Shown: in pieces, positions 6,562 to 14,065 of the stretch
Layout of the letters: every line of letters begins with the position of its first letter
Position numbering within the stretch: the first letter of the stretch is position 1
NCBI GenBank assembly: GCA_964619285.1
Contig: CAZUCT010000176.1
Span: forward strand, 1 to 15,573
DNA from: CALKCV01 sp964619285
Lineage (GTDB): Bacteria; Cyanobacteriota; Cyanobacteriia; Cyanobacteriales; Microcoleaceae
Length of the DNA stretch: 15,573 bases
Reading direction: 5' to 3'
Notes under the pieces: model-generated
What the model was told of the DNA's origin: nothing
The model's database searches: none
The model's input: the letters and a program-made list of their open reading frames with translations, nothing else
Program-made: the position numbers and the translations under genes

Positions 6562-7620
6562 TTAGATAAAATTATGAAGGTCTATCCATTCTAACACGCG
6601 ATTCCAAGCCCACCAGATATCGGCATCTTTTGCTCCTCGCTGACCGCGTTTGCTACTAATATAACCAACGTGACCGCCATAACGAGTGGAGAGCAAATCT
6701 ATTTGCTCGTTCTCTCTACAAATAGCTTGTAACTCCGAAACTAGAGTCGGATCGAAAAGAGGATCGTCTTCGGCATAAACAATCAAAGTTCGCGTATTTA
6801 AGTTAGGTAAAAAATAGATAGGGCTCGTGGCGTTATAATAAGCCTCCACCGTGGGGAAACCCAAACGAGGGATAACCAGTTCGCGATCGAAACCACGGAT
6901 GCTGTTAGCGCGGGCGATCGCTTCTAGATCGAAAACTCCGGGATGGGCGTTATAGAGTTCGTAAGCTAACTTTTTCAAGCTTTTCGCGATCGCCCTTTCC
7001 AAATACCGACCGATGGGGTGGCGTTCCAAATATTCGAGAGACCTGTTAGACTCCAAACTGGGACAAATTACCGCAACTCCGGCAATATCGCTCTCTTGCA
7101 ATCCCATTTCCCGAGCTTCTTGGGGGAGAGACTGGGCAGATTTCCCACCCCAGAGAGCTAGCTGCCCCCCCAGGGAAAATCCTGCAAACCAGAAATTAGG
7201 GGGGCAACCCATCGCTTTTGCTTTGGCAGCGATACAAACAAAATCGTCTCCTTCGTACAAACCGTCGGAGGTTAAAGTGGGGGATAGCAAAGCTGTTTTT
7301 CCGTGAGCCCGCCAGTCAAAGAGGACCACTGCATAACCAAGGGAATATGCTTTGCGAGCTAATACTTTTAAATAGAATTGATTCTCTAAGGTGCCAGTAA
7401 TGCCGTAGGTTGCGACTATAGTACCCCGGGGGTTTTCGGGAATGGCGATCGCGCCAAATATCGGTACGTCGTTCGCTCCTGTAAATATTGTTTCTCTGTA
7501 AGTTGGTTCTGGGAGAGCGATAGTTTTCTCCCAAGAGGAGGACAGGGAAAGGGCGGTATAGAGGGTCATCGCCGTACCGTTTTTGAGAAAGGTAGGAGGA
7601 CTGTAGGATAGATTCTGCAT
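6562..7620 (-). CDS. Alpha/beta hydrolase, YheT/COG0429-like
   Basis: This 352-residue hydrolase has a nucleophile elbow GFSLGG with Ser149 (counted from the ATG at 7620). Earlier strands read GTIVATYGITG and AVVLFDWRAHGKT. An acid loop LIVYAEDDPLFDP and a late RYGGHVGY supply the likely catalytic Asp and His. The layout matches the YheT group of alpha/beta hydrolases, whose substrates are mostly unknown esters or lipids. The frame stays open to a TTG at 7695, but the ATG at 7620 is preferred. The gene lies 138 nt downstream of egtB on the same strand, separated by a palindrome, and converges with the GluR0-like gene. A link to ergothioneine is not indicated. Confidence 0.85.
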   Translation of the reverse strand: MQNLSYSPPTFLKNGTAMTLYTALSLSSSWEKTIALPEPTYRETIFTGANDVPIFGAIAIPENPRGTIVATYGITGTLENQFYLKVLARKAYSLGYAVVLFDWRAHGKTALLSPTLTSDGLYEGDDFVCIAAKAKAMGCPPNFWFAGFSLGGQLALWGGKSAQSLPQEAREMGLQESDIAGVAVICPSLESNRSLEYLERHPIGRYLERAIAKSLKKLAYELYNAHPGVFDLEAIARANSIRGFDRELVIPRLGFPTVEAYYNATSPIYFLPNLNTRTLIVYAEDDPLFDPTLVSELQAICRENEQIDLLSTRYGGHVGYISSKRGQRGAKDADIWWAWNRVLEWIDLHNFI

Positions 7621-7732
7621 AGATTTAACCGGGGTTGATTGAGTATTGAGTTTTATTAAGTTTTTTAGTTTAACATAAATTGGTGTTGCTGGCAAAGGTT
7701 TATTTTCAGTTACGGTAACTATTGTAAGACGT

Positions 7733-7767
7733 GCGTTGTAGTAGCGCTACTGGCGCTACTACAACGC
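7733..7767. repeat. 15-bp palindrome across the egtB stop codon
   Basis: Arms GCGTTGTAGTAGCGC (7733-7747) and GCGCTACTACAACGC (7753-7767) are perfect, with loop TACTG. The right arm contains the last codons and the TAG stop of egtB on the minus strand. No T-run follows in either direction, so it is a dispersed palindrome or RNA-stabilising hairpin rather than a classical terminator. Confidence 0.85.
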
Positions 7768-9181
7768 GCAACGAAAACCGGCGAAAATCTCTCTCACTTC
7801 AGGATTATACCAATTGCGGAAACTACACCGCAAGGCCCACGGTCGAGTCGTCCAACTCCCACCTTTTAACACGCGATGTTTGTCGTCGAAATAAGCTTGG
7901 GAATAACCGCGATAGGGGAAAAACTCGAACCCGGCGTAACCATCAAAGCAACTGGCAGTCCACTCCCAAACGTTCCCTAACATCTCCTGGCAACCGGATG
8001 GGCTTGCCCCCAAAGGAAAAGAACCTACGGTCGTCGTTCCTCCAAAAGCGCGATCGCAATTGCACTTATTACGATCCGGTTCGGTCTCTCCCCAAGGATA
8101 AATCCTTTTAATTCCCGTCGCAGCATCCCAACTGGCAGCTTTCTCCCATTCCGCTTCGGTGGGGAGTCGCTTGCCGACAAAGTTACAATACGCCTCGGCC
8201 TCGTACCAACTGACCCCGCAAACTGGATGCAGGCTCTCCGCTAGTTCTTTCCGCCAATACAGGGGGGCATCTACCGGGTTAGCTTGCAACCACGCCCAAC
8301 CTGCCGGCGACCACCAGGGGCGATCGCTATATCCGCCGGCTTCCATAAACCGACGATATTCGGCGCAAGTCACCGGGTAAGGTTCTATAAAATAAGTATC
8401 CAGATAAACCCGGTGGGGCGATCGCTCGTTATCCAGAGCTATAACAGAGTCGCAACCCATCTCGAACTCCCCCGCAGGAATTTCCAATGCTTCTGCGTCG
8501 GTCGAGAAACCCGGTTTTTTGGAAAAACCGGGTTTCTGGGATAGGGAAAAACCGGGTTTCTGGGATAGGGAAAAACCGGGTTTCTGGGATAGGGAAAAAN
8601 NNNNNNNNNNNNNNNNNNNNNNNNNNNNNNNNNNNNNNNNNNNNNNNNNNNNNNNNNNNNNNNNNNNNNNNNNNNNNNNNNNNNNNNNNNNNNNNNNNNC
8701 CGGGTTTCTGGGATGCTAAGGGAGCGATCGGCAGCTCGCGGCGACCCCCAAACTGCTGCATTGCCAGCACCAAAGCAATAGTTTCGCAGTGTTGGCTTTC
8801 GTGTTGGAGGAGAAACCACCACAAACGCTCTTGCTCTTCTATAGGTGCCGTTTCTAAATAAAAAAAGACCTTACTTCTCACCAATTCCAGATATTCCAGA
8901 ATCTCTACTAGGGACGGCAGTTTCCTCCTCTTTTCTTTTGCCAAACCGTCGGCAGCCCAAAATTGATGCATTTTGGGAAACAGTGGCGGCATCCCTGCCA
9001 ATTTTTCCAGCAACCACAGGGCTTCCGTATAGCCGATATGCCCCAAATGCCAACCTATAGGACTGAAGTCGGGATGGGGTTGAGCGCTGAGGGTGGCATA
9101 GTTGATGTTAGCGAACATCTGGAGAGTGCCTTGACGGCACTTTTCCATCAAACTACGCATTTGGAGTTGTTTGGGGTTCAT
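7759..9181 (-). CDS. egtB: Ergothioneine biosynthesis sulfoxide synthase EgtB, with repeat insert and gap
   Basis: EgtB is a mononuclear iron enzyme that joins hercynine to gamma-glutamylcysteine with O2. The N-terminal DinB-like domain (1-155) has GWHLGHIG (His48 a likely iron ligand) and QHESQHCET (His127, His131). The C-terminal formylglycine-generating-enzyme-like domain starts LEIPAGEFEMGCD and carries CGVSWYEAEAYC, GNVWEWTAS, FPYRGYS, VLKGGSWTTRP and EIFAGFRCAL. Between them lies a 24-bp tandem repeat with a 100-N gap. The N-terminal frame enters the repeat as ASQKP and the C-terminal frame leaves it as repeats of GFSLSQKP, so both sides share one frame. The phase predicts a missing length that is a multiple of 24, whereas 100 is not a multiple of 3; hence the apparent frameshift is a placeholder artefact. 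Without the repeat the length is normal. egtC lies upstream. Confidence 0.85.
8505..8537. repeat. 33-bp palindrome inside egtB
   Basis: Arms AGAAACCCGGTTTTT (8505-8519) and AAAAACCGGGTTTCT (8523-8537) pair perfectly around TGG. It is identical to the element at 9232-9264. In the egtB frame it reads QKPGFSKKPGFS, so it is fully open. It marks the domain-linker end of the tandem array. Confidence 0.95.
8523..8714. repeat. 24-bp in-frame tandem repeat (GFSLSQKP)n in egtB
   Basis: Three full perfect units are visible at 8523-8546, 8547-8570 and 8571-8594. The first five bases of another unit (8595-8599) precede the gap, and the matching remainder (8700-8714) follows it. The unit consists of the right arm of the 33-bp palindrome plus GGGATAGGG. 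At least four units exist; the real number is hidden by the gap. Each unit encodes eight residues on the minus strand. Confidence 0.9.
8600..8699. other. Assembly gap of 100 N inside egtB
   Basis: Exactly 100 N, a placeholder. The bases on either side are consecutive positions of the 24-bp repeat unit, so the true gap is probably zero or a multiple of 24 bases. Confidence 0.95.
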
Positions 9182-9231
9182 AGATTATCGATTGTTGGGT
9201 TTTGTTGTTGCGGAAACAGACCTATTGTCTC

Positions 9232-9264
9232 AGAAACCCGGTTTTTTGGAAAAACCGGGTTTCT
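9232..9264. repeat. 33-bp palindrome between egtC and egtB
   Basis: Same sequence as 8505-8537: arms AGAAACCCGGTTTTT (9232-9246) and AAAAACCGGGTTTCT (9250-9264) around TGG. It lies 50 bp upstream of the egtB start on the minus strand and is preceded by TATTGTC on the plus strand. A small hairpin GTGCGCG/CGCGCAC follows at 9276-9292. In an egtC-egtB transcript it would form a stable hairpin. Confidence 0.95.
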
Positions 9265-9334
9265 TGACGGTGAAGGTGCGCGGTGCGCGCACTACTAGCG
9301 CAGCACAGCTAAAATGGTGGGTATTTTCTCTTCA

Positions 9335-9409
9335 TACTCATACTCTTACTCTTACTCTTACTCAAAGAAAAAACTCTTTTTTTGAGTGTGAGTCATGAGT
9401 GTGAATCAT
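9335..9409. repeat. Short tandem repeats in the egtC-egtB spacer
   Basis: Five hexamers TACTCT/TACTCA run from 9335 to 9364. After an A- and T-rich stretch come two 13-bp near-identical units GAGTGTGAGTCAT (9384-9396) and GAGTGTGAATCAT (9397-9409). ACTCAAA near 9360 can pair with TTTGAGT near 9381. No coding potential is seen. Confidence 0.8.
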
Positions 9410-9441
9410 GAGTTACCCACACTTTTAACAGGGAAGCACTA

Positions 9442-10230
9442 CTACAGGCTGTCGATGCGAACATCGTGGTTTTTGCCGACTGCAATCATACTCTGTTCCG
9501 GGCAAAGGTTCCACTTGCCCTCGAAGAGGGGCTCGGAAGCGATGATAACTGCTTCGGGGAAGTTGGGGTCGTCTTCGAGCCAGTAAAGCGTCGGCGGGCT
9601 CGCGTCTTTGGCAAAGCGGGTGGCTATTAGCTGATGTCCGTCGGTGATGACCGTGTTGGCTAGGAATTTGACCTGGTGGAGGGTAGCGAGTTCGGTTAAT
9701 ACTTTTAGGGCGGTTAGTATAGCTGTTTTGAGGTCGTTATTAGGGTTTGCCGTTAGTTCGTCTATTAATAAACCGAAGATATGTTCCGAGTCCGTACTGC
9801 CTTTTACAGTTTCGTAAGCGATGTCTTGGAAGCGCGATCGCAACGGTCGATACAGACTATTGCGAAAGTTATCTATATATCCGTTATGACTAAACATTAT
9901 TTTTTTGTAAGTAAAAGGCTGGCAGTTACTTAAATCTACAGATTGACCTGGAGTAGCACTCCTAACATATCCTAATATTGTACCTGAGTTTATATAGCGA
10001 GCTAGTTGAGGAAGATTAATATCGCTCCAAATAGGTTGGATATTTCTATAAGTAAATGGTTCGGTTTTTTCTTGGGGATGATACCAACCAATGCCAAAGC
10101 CATCAGCGTTGAGGATGGCCTCTTTCATTTCCCGAGGTTTATAACTTTGGACGATGAGGGAATGCTCTGGCTGACAAACCAGGCGATCGAGTTGAACGGT
10201 GGGGCCAAGGTAGCCTAGCAAACGACACAT
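9442..10230 (-). CDS. egtC: Gamma-glutamyl hercynylcysteine S-oxide hydrolase EgtC
   Basis: EgtC is a class II glutamine-amidotransferase-fold amidohydrolase. It removes the gamma-glutamyl group from the EgtB product, giving hercynylcysteine sulfoxide. The 262-residue protein begins MCRLLGYLG, so Cys2 becomes the N-terminal nucleophile after Met removal. Other class II signatures are NADGFGIGWY, LGYVRSAT, FSHNGYIDNF and GSTDSEHIFGLLIDEL, and the C-terminal half has VIIASEPLFEGKWNLCP. Only the ATG at 10230 places Cys at position 2. The gene is followed 260 nt later by egtB on the same strand, which supports EgtC over a generic amidotransferase. Together they cover the second and third steps of the gamma-glutamylcysteine-dependent pathway; egtD and egtA are not in this window. 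Confidence 0.9.
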   Translation of the reverse strand: MCRLLGYLGPTVQLDRLVCQPEHSLIVQSYKPREMKEAILNADGFGIGWYHPQEKTEPFTYRNIQPIWSDINLPQLARYINSGTILGYVRSATPGQSVDLSNCQPFTYKKIMFSHNGYIDNFRNSLYRPLRSRFQDIAYETVKGSTDSEHIFGLLIDELTANPNNDLKTAILTALKVLTELATLHQVKFLANTVITDGHQLIATRFAKDASPPTLYWLEDDPNFPEAVIIASEPLFEGKWNLCPEQSMIAVGKNHDVRIDSL

Positions 10231-10296
10231 TTAGATTTTAGATTTTAATTTTTCTCTGTGCAATCCCAATCTTATTAGACTTCGCCGCAGAAGTCA

Positions 10297-10338
10297 GGCA
10301 AAAGGCAAAAGGCAAGAGGCAAGAGGCAAGAGGTAAGA
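10297..10338. repeat. Heptanucleotide repeat GGCAAAA/GGCAAGA, 6 units
   Basis: The units are GGCAAAA twice, GGCAAGA three times and GGTAAGA once, all in 7-bp register. It lies in the 417-nt spacer between egtC and hisS, upstream of egtC. Confidence 0.9.
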
Positions 10339-10389
10339 AATTTTGGATGCACGTCAATTTTGAAGCGAACCAATAACTTGCCGCTTTTT

Positions 10390-10417
10390 GGTAATGGGTA
10401 ATAGGTAATGGGTAATG
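10390..10417. repeat. Heptanucleotide repeat GGTAATG, 4 units
   Basis: The units are GGTAATG, GGTAATA, GGTAATG and GGTAATG in 7-bp register, in the same spacer as the GGCAAGA array. The unit differs, so it arose or spread separately. Confidence 0.9.
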
Positions 10418-10513
10418 GGCATTTATCCCCAAAATCTCAAATAGTCCTCTTTTTACTTGCACTGACTTGCTCCCGAAATTTTCAAGAAAAATGGACTAAA
10501 AAAAATGGTCTGC

Positions 10514-10538
10514 TTGACAATCAAAGGAACCTTAGAAT
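10514..10538 (+). promoter_or_regulatory. Weak candidate promoter
   Basis: A perfect -35 TTGACA (10514-10519) is followed by TAGAAT at 10533-10538, but the spacer is only 13 nt. At normal spacing the hexamer would be the poor ATAAAC. It points at the hairpin terminator at 10583 and not at any gene. Confidence 0.25.
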
Positions 10539-10544
10539 AAACTT

Positions 10545-10618
10545 CCCTGTCAAATGACACTAGATTCTGTATAGATGACGCGGCCTCGAAGCAGAAAGCT
10601 TCGGGGCTTTCCTATTTC
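10545..10618 (+). ncRNA. Candidate small RNA in the egtC-hisS spacer
   Basis: No plus-strand gene lies nearby, yet the stretch ends in a good Rho-independent terminator and begins just after a possible promoter. The predicted transcript is about 74 nt. No known cyanobacterial small RNA motif is recognised. The terminator could instead be a dispersed hairpin. Confidence 0.25.
10583..10617 (+). terminator. Intrinsic terminator without an obvious gene
   Basis: Arms GCCTCGAAGC (10583-10592) and GCTTCGGGGC (10598-10607) form a 10-bp stem with one G-T pair and loop AGAAA, followed by TTTCCTATTTC. On the minus strand no T-run follows, so it is oriented for plus-strand transcription, although the neighbouring genes are on the minus strand. 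Confidence 0.6.
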
Positions 10619-10647
10619 TAGTACAACCGCTTTAAAAAAAATAATTT

Positions 10648-12036
10648 TCATCCCAATAACCTTTTAATCTTAGCAGCCAAATCCTCAAAAGCAACTGCTA
10701 CCTGTTCCCCGCTCTGCAAATCCTTCAAACCGCATTGTTTCGACGCGGCCTCTTCTGAACCAATAATAACGCAAAAGCGAATGCCCCGCTTATCCGCCTG
10801 CTGTAATTGTTTGCCCACTCCTTTTCCTTCAAAGCTGGTAACGGTATTAATTCCCTCCCGCCGCAACTTCTGGGAGACTTCTAAATAAAGGGGCATTAAA
10901 TCTTCTTGCATATTGACTACCATCACCTCTGCGGGAGTGGGAGGAAAAGGTTTAAGTATTTCCGCTTTTAATAAGCGACTCATCAACCGCGTCAAACCAA
11001 TAGAAATACCTACTCCCGGCATTTTTTCGCCCAGAAACATACCCACCAATTCTTCATATCTGCCCCCAGAACAAATACTGCCCAATGCTTCGTGTCCGAG
11101 TAAAGTTGTTTCGTAAACGGTACCCGTGTAATAATCTAAGCCTCTGGCAATTGATAAATCGATACAAAAACGCTTTTCGGAAACTCCTAAATTTTTGACT
11201 CCAGCGGTTACGGTTTCTAATTCTGAAATGCCCGTTTTTAATAGTTCGGTATTTTCCAGATTTTCGCTAGTTTCTTTGAGATTTGCCAGCACTTCAGCCA
11301 CCGAACCGTCTATTTTTGTAAAGGCTAAAACTCGTTCTATTTGAGTGTCCGATAAACCTGTTTCGCCCAGGGCTTTTTTGACTTTTGCTTCGCCGATTTT
11401 TTCCGCAGCGTCGATTATTCTGATACAAGGAACGATTTTTTCTGGTTCCACAGCGATGGCCCCAAAGAAACCGGAAAGCACTTTGCGATTATTAATTCTA
11501 ATCAGAAAATCGCCAATCTCAATCGCATCAAAAATCTCGGCAATAATTGCAGGAATTTGAGCGTCGTAAAGCAAGCTTAATTTCCCTCTGCCAACTACAT
11601 CAATATCGCACTGTCGGAACTGCCGATAGCGACCATCTTTTGCCCTTTCTCCCCGAAATACCACATCCATTTGATAGCGGGCAAAAGGAAATTGTAGGTC
11701 GTTTAAATGGCGAGCTATATAAGCAGCTAAAGGAACGGTTTGGTCGAATTTCAAAGCCCTTTCTTCCGAACCGGAATCTCCCGCGACTTCTTTTTCTGCC
11801 TGTCTGTTTGGCGGCAGAATTGGTGTTAGGCCGTAAACGATATTATCTCCTTGATTTCCTTTAGCTTGGAGAACTTCCAAACGTTCCACCGCCGGGGTTT
11901 CTATAGGGGTGTAACCGTAGCGTTCGAACACTTGGCGAATGGTATCCATTAAATATATTTCTAAGCGTTTTTCTCCTGGAATCAATTCGGGAAAACCGCT
12001 GGGACAGGAATAATTTATTTTGTCTGATTTTGCCAT
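10648..12036 (-). CDS. hisS: Histidine-tRNA ligase
   Basis: HisS charges tRNA-His in the cytoplasm. The 462-residue protein has the class II core: the N-terminal GFPELIPGEKRLE and YGYTPIETPAVE (motif 1 region), motif 2 in FRGERAKDGRYRQFRQCDIDVVG (127-149 region), the histidine-binding ARGLDYYTG (297-305), motif 3 GVGISIGLTRL (341-351), and a C-terminal anticodon-binding domain (about 370-460) with ADKRGIRFCVIIG. The presence of ARGLDYYTG and the full anticodon domain argues against the HisZ paralogue. The RQCDIDVVG wording after motif 2 differs from the E. coli type and suggests the longer HisRS subtype with an insertion. The ATG at 12036 is preceded by AT-rich heptamer repeats; the J-domain gene lies 78 nt upstream. 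Confidence 0.95.
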   Translation of the reverse strand: MAKSDKINYSCPSGFPELIPGEKRLEIYLMDTIRQVFERYGYTPIETPAVERLEVLQAKGNQGDNIVYGLTPILPPNRQAEKEVAGDSGSEERALKFDQTVPLAAYIARHLNDLQFPFARYQMDVVFRGERAKDGRYRQFRQCDIDVVGRGKLSLLYDAQIPAIIAEIFDAIEIGDFLIRINNRKVLSGFFGAIAVEPEKIVPCIRIIDAAEKIGEAKVKKALGETGLSDTQIERVLAFTKIDGSVAEVLANLKETSENLENTELLKTGISELETVTAGVKNLGVSEKRFCIDLSIARGLDYYTGTVYETTLLGHEALGSICSGGRYEELVGMFLGEKMPGVGISIGLTRLMSRLLKAEILKPFPPTPAEVMVVNMQEDLMPLYLEVSQKLRREGINTVTSFEGKGVGKQLQQADKRGIRFCVIIGSEEAASKQCGLKDLQSGEQVAVAFEDLAAKIKRLLG

Positions 12037-12069
12037 AATCTGCTAATTGTTAATTGCTAATTGTCCATG

Positions 12070-12110
12070 GTTAATTGTTAATTGTTGGTTTTTGACAATT
12101 AACAATTAAC
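12070..12110. repeat. Palindrome built of TTAATTG heptamers
   Basis: Arms GTTAATTGTTAATTGT (12070-12085) and ACAATTAACAATTAAC (12095-12110) are perfect, 16 bp each, with a 9-nt loop. Further heptamer-like copies (TTAATTGCTAATTG) continue toward the hisS start. It fills most of the spacer between the J-domain gene and hisS. The stem is all weak pairs apart from a few G-C, so it is probably a repeat rather than a terminator. Confidence 0.9.
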
Positions 12111-12114
12111 AATT

Positions 12115-13041
12115 TTACTTTTTCTTACCGCCACCGAACAAACCGCCGAGGAAGCCGCCGCCTCCTTTATCCGATTTACCTTTTTTAGCTGAATTTTTGC
12201 CTTGACTTCCAGCTTTTTCTAACTGTTTTTGGACTTCTAAAGCTTTTGGTTCTTTCGGATTGATAGACAAGGCTTTTTTCGCTTCTATTTTCGCCATTGT
12301 CCCCTGATTTTGCTGCAAGTAACAGTAGGCTAATAAAGCATGAGCGCGACTGTGATTGGGGTCTTGTTTGATAGCTTCTTTTAATTCCAAAGTTGCCTTA
12401 GAGTAATTATTACTAGCTATCAAACTTTCGGCGCGATCGCAATCTTGTTCTACTAAAGCACTTTTGCCTATCGATCGCGCCGGAGCGGAAGGTTTCTTCT
12501 TATCTGTAGGACTTTTTTTATCTGCAGTTGGTTTTGGCGCAGCAGTAGGTGCGCTTGCTCCAAATTTAGATTTTTTGCGCAGCAAATAAGCTAAATTTAA
12601 TTCGCTCAATTCCTCAATTATTTCTAAAGTTCGAGCCAGGGTTTCGTACTGCTCTTTAGCTAACTCGCTAACTGCTGAATTATAAGCCTCTTGGTAATTG
12701 CCGCTGGTAGCTACTTGTCTGGCTGCTTCAGTAGATAACTCAGTCTTATTGTTATCTTCTGCTAACCGCTTTTGTAGGCTTGTTAAAATGACAAAATATT
12801 CCGCTCTGGCACTCTCTTTAGAAAACTTGTCATAAGCCGGGCTTACCAATTTTGATAATAATTGATTGGCCAATTTTTTTTCTTCAGCTTCAAAAGGACA
12901 AGTATCTGGATGTAACCGACGGGCAATCTTCATGTAGCGCTTGCGGATGTCATTAAATTCTGCATCGATGGGTACTCCCAAAATTGCATTCTGGTCGGTA
13001 AAATCAAACTTAAATAATCCGTTTTTAAATTCAAAAGACAT
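12115..13041 (-). CDS. J-domain protein with TPR and glycine-rich tail
   Basis: The protein is 308 residues. The N-terminal J domain (about 16-80) has IRKRYMKIARRLHPDT with HPD at 44-46, the motif that stimulates DnaK ATPase. A helical middle follows (about 85-155). A Lys/Pro/Ala/Thr-rich linker (about 160-190) leads to two TPR-like units (about 198-270; AESLIASNNYSKATLELKEA, then AHALLAYCYLQQ). The tail is GGGGFLGGLFGGGKKK. There is no DnaJ zinc-finger, so it is a class III type J protein. The TPR part suggests that it binds a partner and brings DnaK to it; the client is unknown. It lies between the IMPase gene and hisS on the same strand. Confidence 0.85.
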   Translation of the reverse strand: MSFEFKNGLFKFDFTDQNAILGVPIDAEFNDIRKRYMKIARRLHPDTCPFEAEEKKLANQLLSKLVSPAYDKFSKESARAEYFVILTSLQKRLAEDNNKTELSTEAARQVATSGNYQEAYNSAVSELAKEQYETLARTLEIIEELSELNLAYLLRKKSKFGASAPTAAPKPTADKKSPTDKKKPSAPARSIGKSALVEQDCDRAESLIASNNYSKATLELKEAIKQDPNHSRAHALLAYCYLQQNQGTMAKIEAKKALSINPKEPKALEVQKQLEKAGSQGKNSAKKGKSDKGGGGFLGGLFGGGKKK

Positions 13042-13186
13042 AGCACTAATTCTCCTGTCTAAAGTAGGCTGCGCATCTAAATTAAAATTCTATTAATGGT
13101 TAATTCTAAAGAACATACAATTAACCATTAGCGATTGACAATTGACAACAGTAGAATGCACCCCGATCGCCCGCCCCACCCGATAC

Positions 13187-14023
13187 TCAACTGTTGCCAG
13201 TCCCTTCCTTACTCGGCCAAGAAGGCAAAGGAGGAGTGTTGACCAATGCCTCCCTGAGGCGATCGTGCAATTTAGCATTAGAGGCCAAGAGGCGGCCAGA
13301 CTTAATTTGCAAAGGGCTGCCGTCGTAGGCAGTGACCTTACCCCCCGCTTCTTCTAATATTATGACACCAGCGGCCAAATCCCAAGGCGACAATCCCCGT
13401 TCCCAATAACCATCGAACCGACCGCAGGCCACAAAACAGAGGTCGAGAGCGGCAGAGCCCAACCTACGGACGCCTTGACTTAAATGGCACATATAACAAA
13501 ATTCGGCGTAGTTATTGTCGGGAGTTTCGCGGCGATCGTAGGCAAAACCGGTTACTAGCAAGCTTCTCTCCACGGAGGTTGTCTGAGAAACCTCGATAGG
13601 TTGTCGGTTGAGAGTCGCCCCATGACCTTTAGCAGCTCTAAACAGTTCGTTGCTCAAAGGATTAAATACTGCTCCTACTTGTGGCACTCCGTCAATTAAC
13701 AGCGCCACCGAACAGGCCGAGATGGGCAGTTGGTGGGTGTAGTTAGTCGTGCCGTCTAGGGGGTCGATGGCCCACAGATATTTACTGCTAGTATCTCCCA
13801 ATTCTCCAGATTCTTCGGTGAGAAGCCCGTGGTCTGGCAGATGCCCCTGGATAATTTCTACTATGGCAGCTTCAGCACCTTTATCTGCTTCGGTGACTAA
13901 ATTCCCAGGGGAACCTTTTTCCTGAATGTCTTCTAACTTGCCCCAGTACGACAAAAGCACCGCTCCTCCAGCGAGAGCCGCTTCGGTGGCTATGTCTAAA
14001 AATGTTTGCAGTTGGTCGCTCAT
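13187..14023 (-). CDS. Inositol monophosphatase family protein
   Basis: The 278-residue protein has the metal-dependent sugar-phosphatase signatures: LVTEADKGAE (about 42-52), GLLTEES with Glu70/Glu71, DPLDGTTNY (87-95), GVRRLGSAALDLCFVACGRFDGYWE (about 185-208) and SPWDLAAG with Asp215. These bind two or three magnesium ions and the phosphate. Family members hydrolyse inositol-1-phosphate, but some act on fructose-bisphosphate, PAP or histidinol phosphate, so the substrate is not fixed. The ATG at 14023 fits the family's usual length. The C-terminal NTPPLPSWPSKEGTGNS is an unusual Pro/Ser-rich tail beyond the domain. The SNase gene ends 42 nt upstream, so co-transcription is likely. Confidence 0.88.
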   Translation of the reverse strand: MSDQLQTFLDIATEAALAGGAVLLSYWGKLEDIQEKGSPGNLVTEADKGAEAAIVEIIQGHLPDHGLLTEESGELGDTSSKYLWAIDPLDGTTNYTHQLPISACSVALLIDGVPQVGAVFNPLSNELFRAAKGHGATLNRQPIEVSQTTSVERSLLVTGFAYDRRETPDNNYAEFCYMCHLSQGVRRLGSAALDLCFVACGRFDGYWERGLSPWDLAAGVIILEEAGGKVTAYDGSPLQIKSGRLLASNAKLHDRLREALVNTPPLPSWPSKEGTGNS

Positions 14024-14065
14024 ATCTAATTAACTATTAACAATTGACCATTGATGATTGACAAT

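Noticed and set aside
8429..8861. Alternative ORFs on both strands through the 24-bp repeat (for example PIPETRFF or KNRVSGIG readings)
   Set aside because: A 24-bp repeat without stops stays open in several frames. Only the GFSLSQKP frame joins the two conserved EgtB domains.
10238..10462. 74-codon minus-strand ORF in the egtC-hisS spacer
   Set aside because: It translates heptamer repeats into periodic, low-complexity sequence with no family resemblance.
12070..12110. Intrinsic terminator between the J-domain gene and hisS
   Set aside because: The stem is almost all A-T pairs and no T-run follows on the minus strand.
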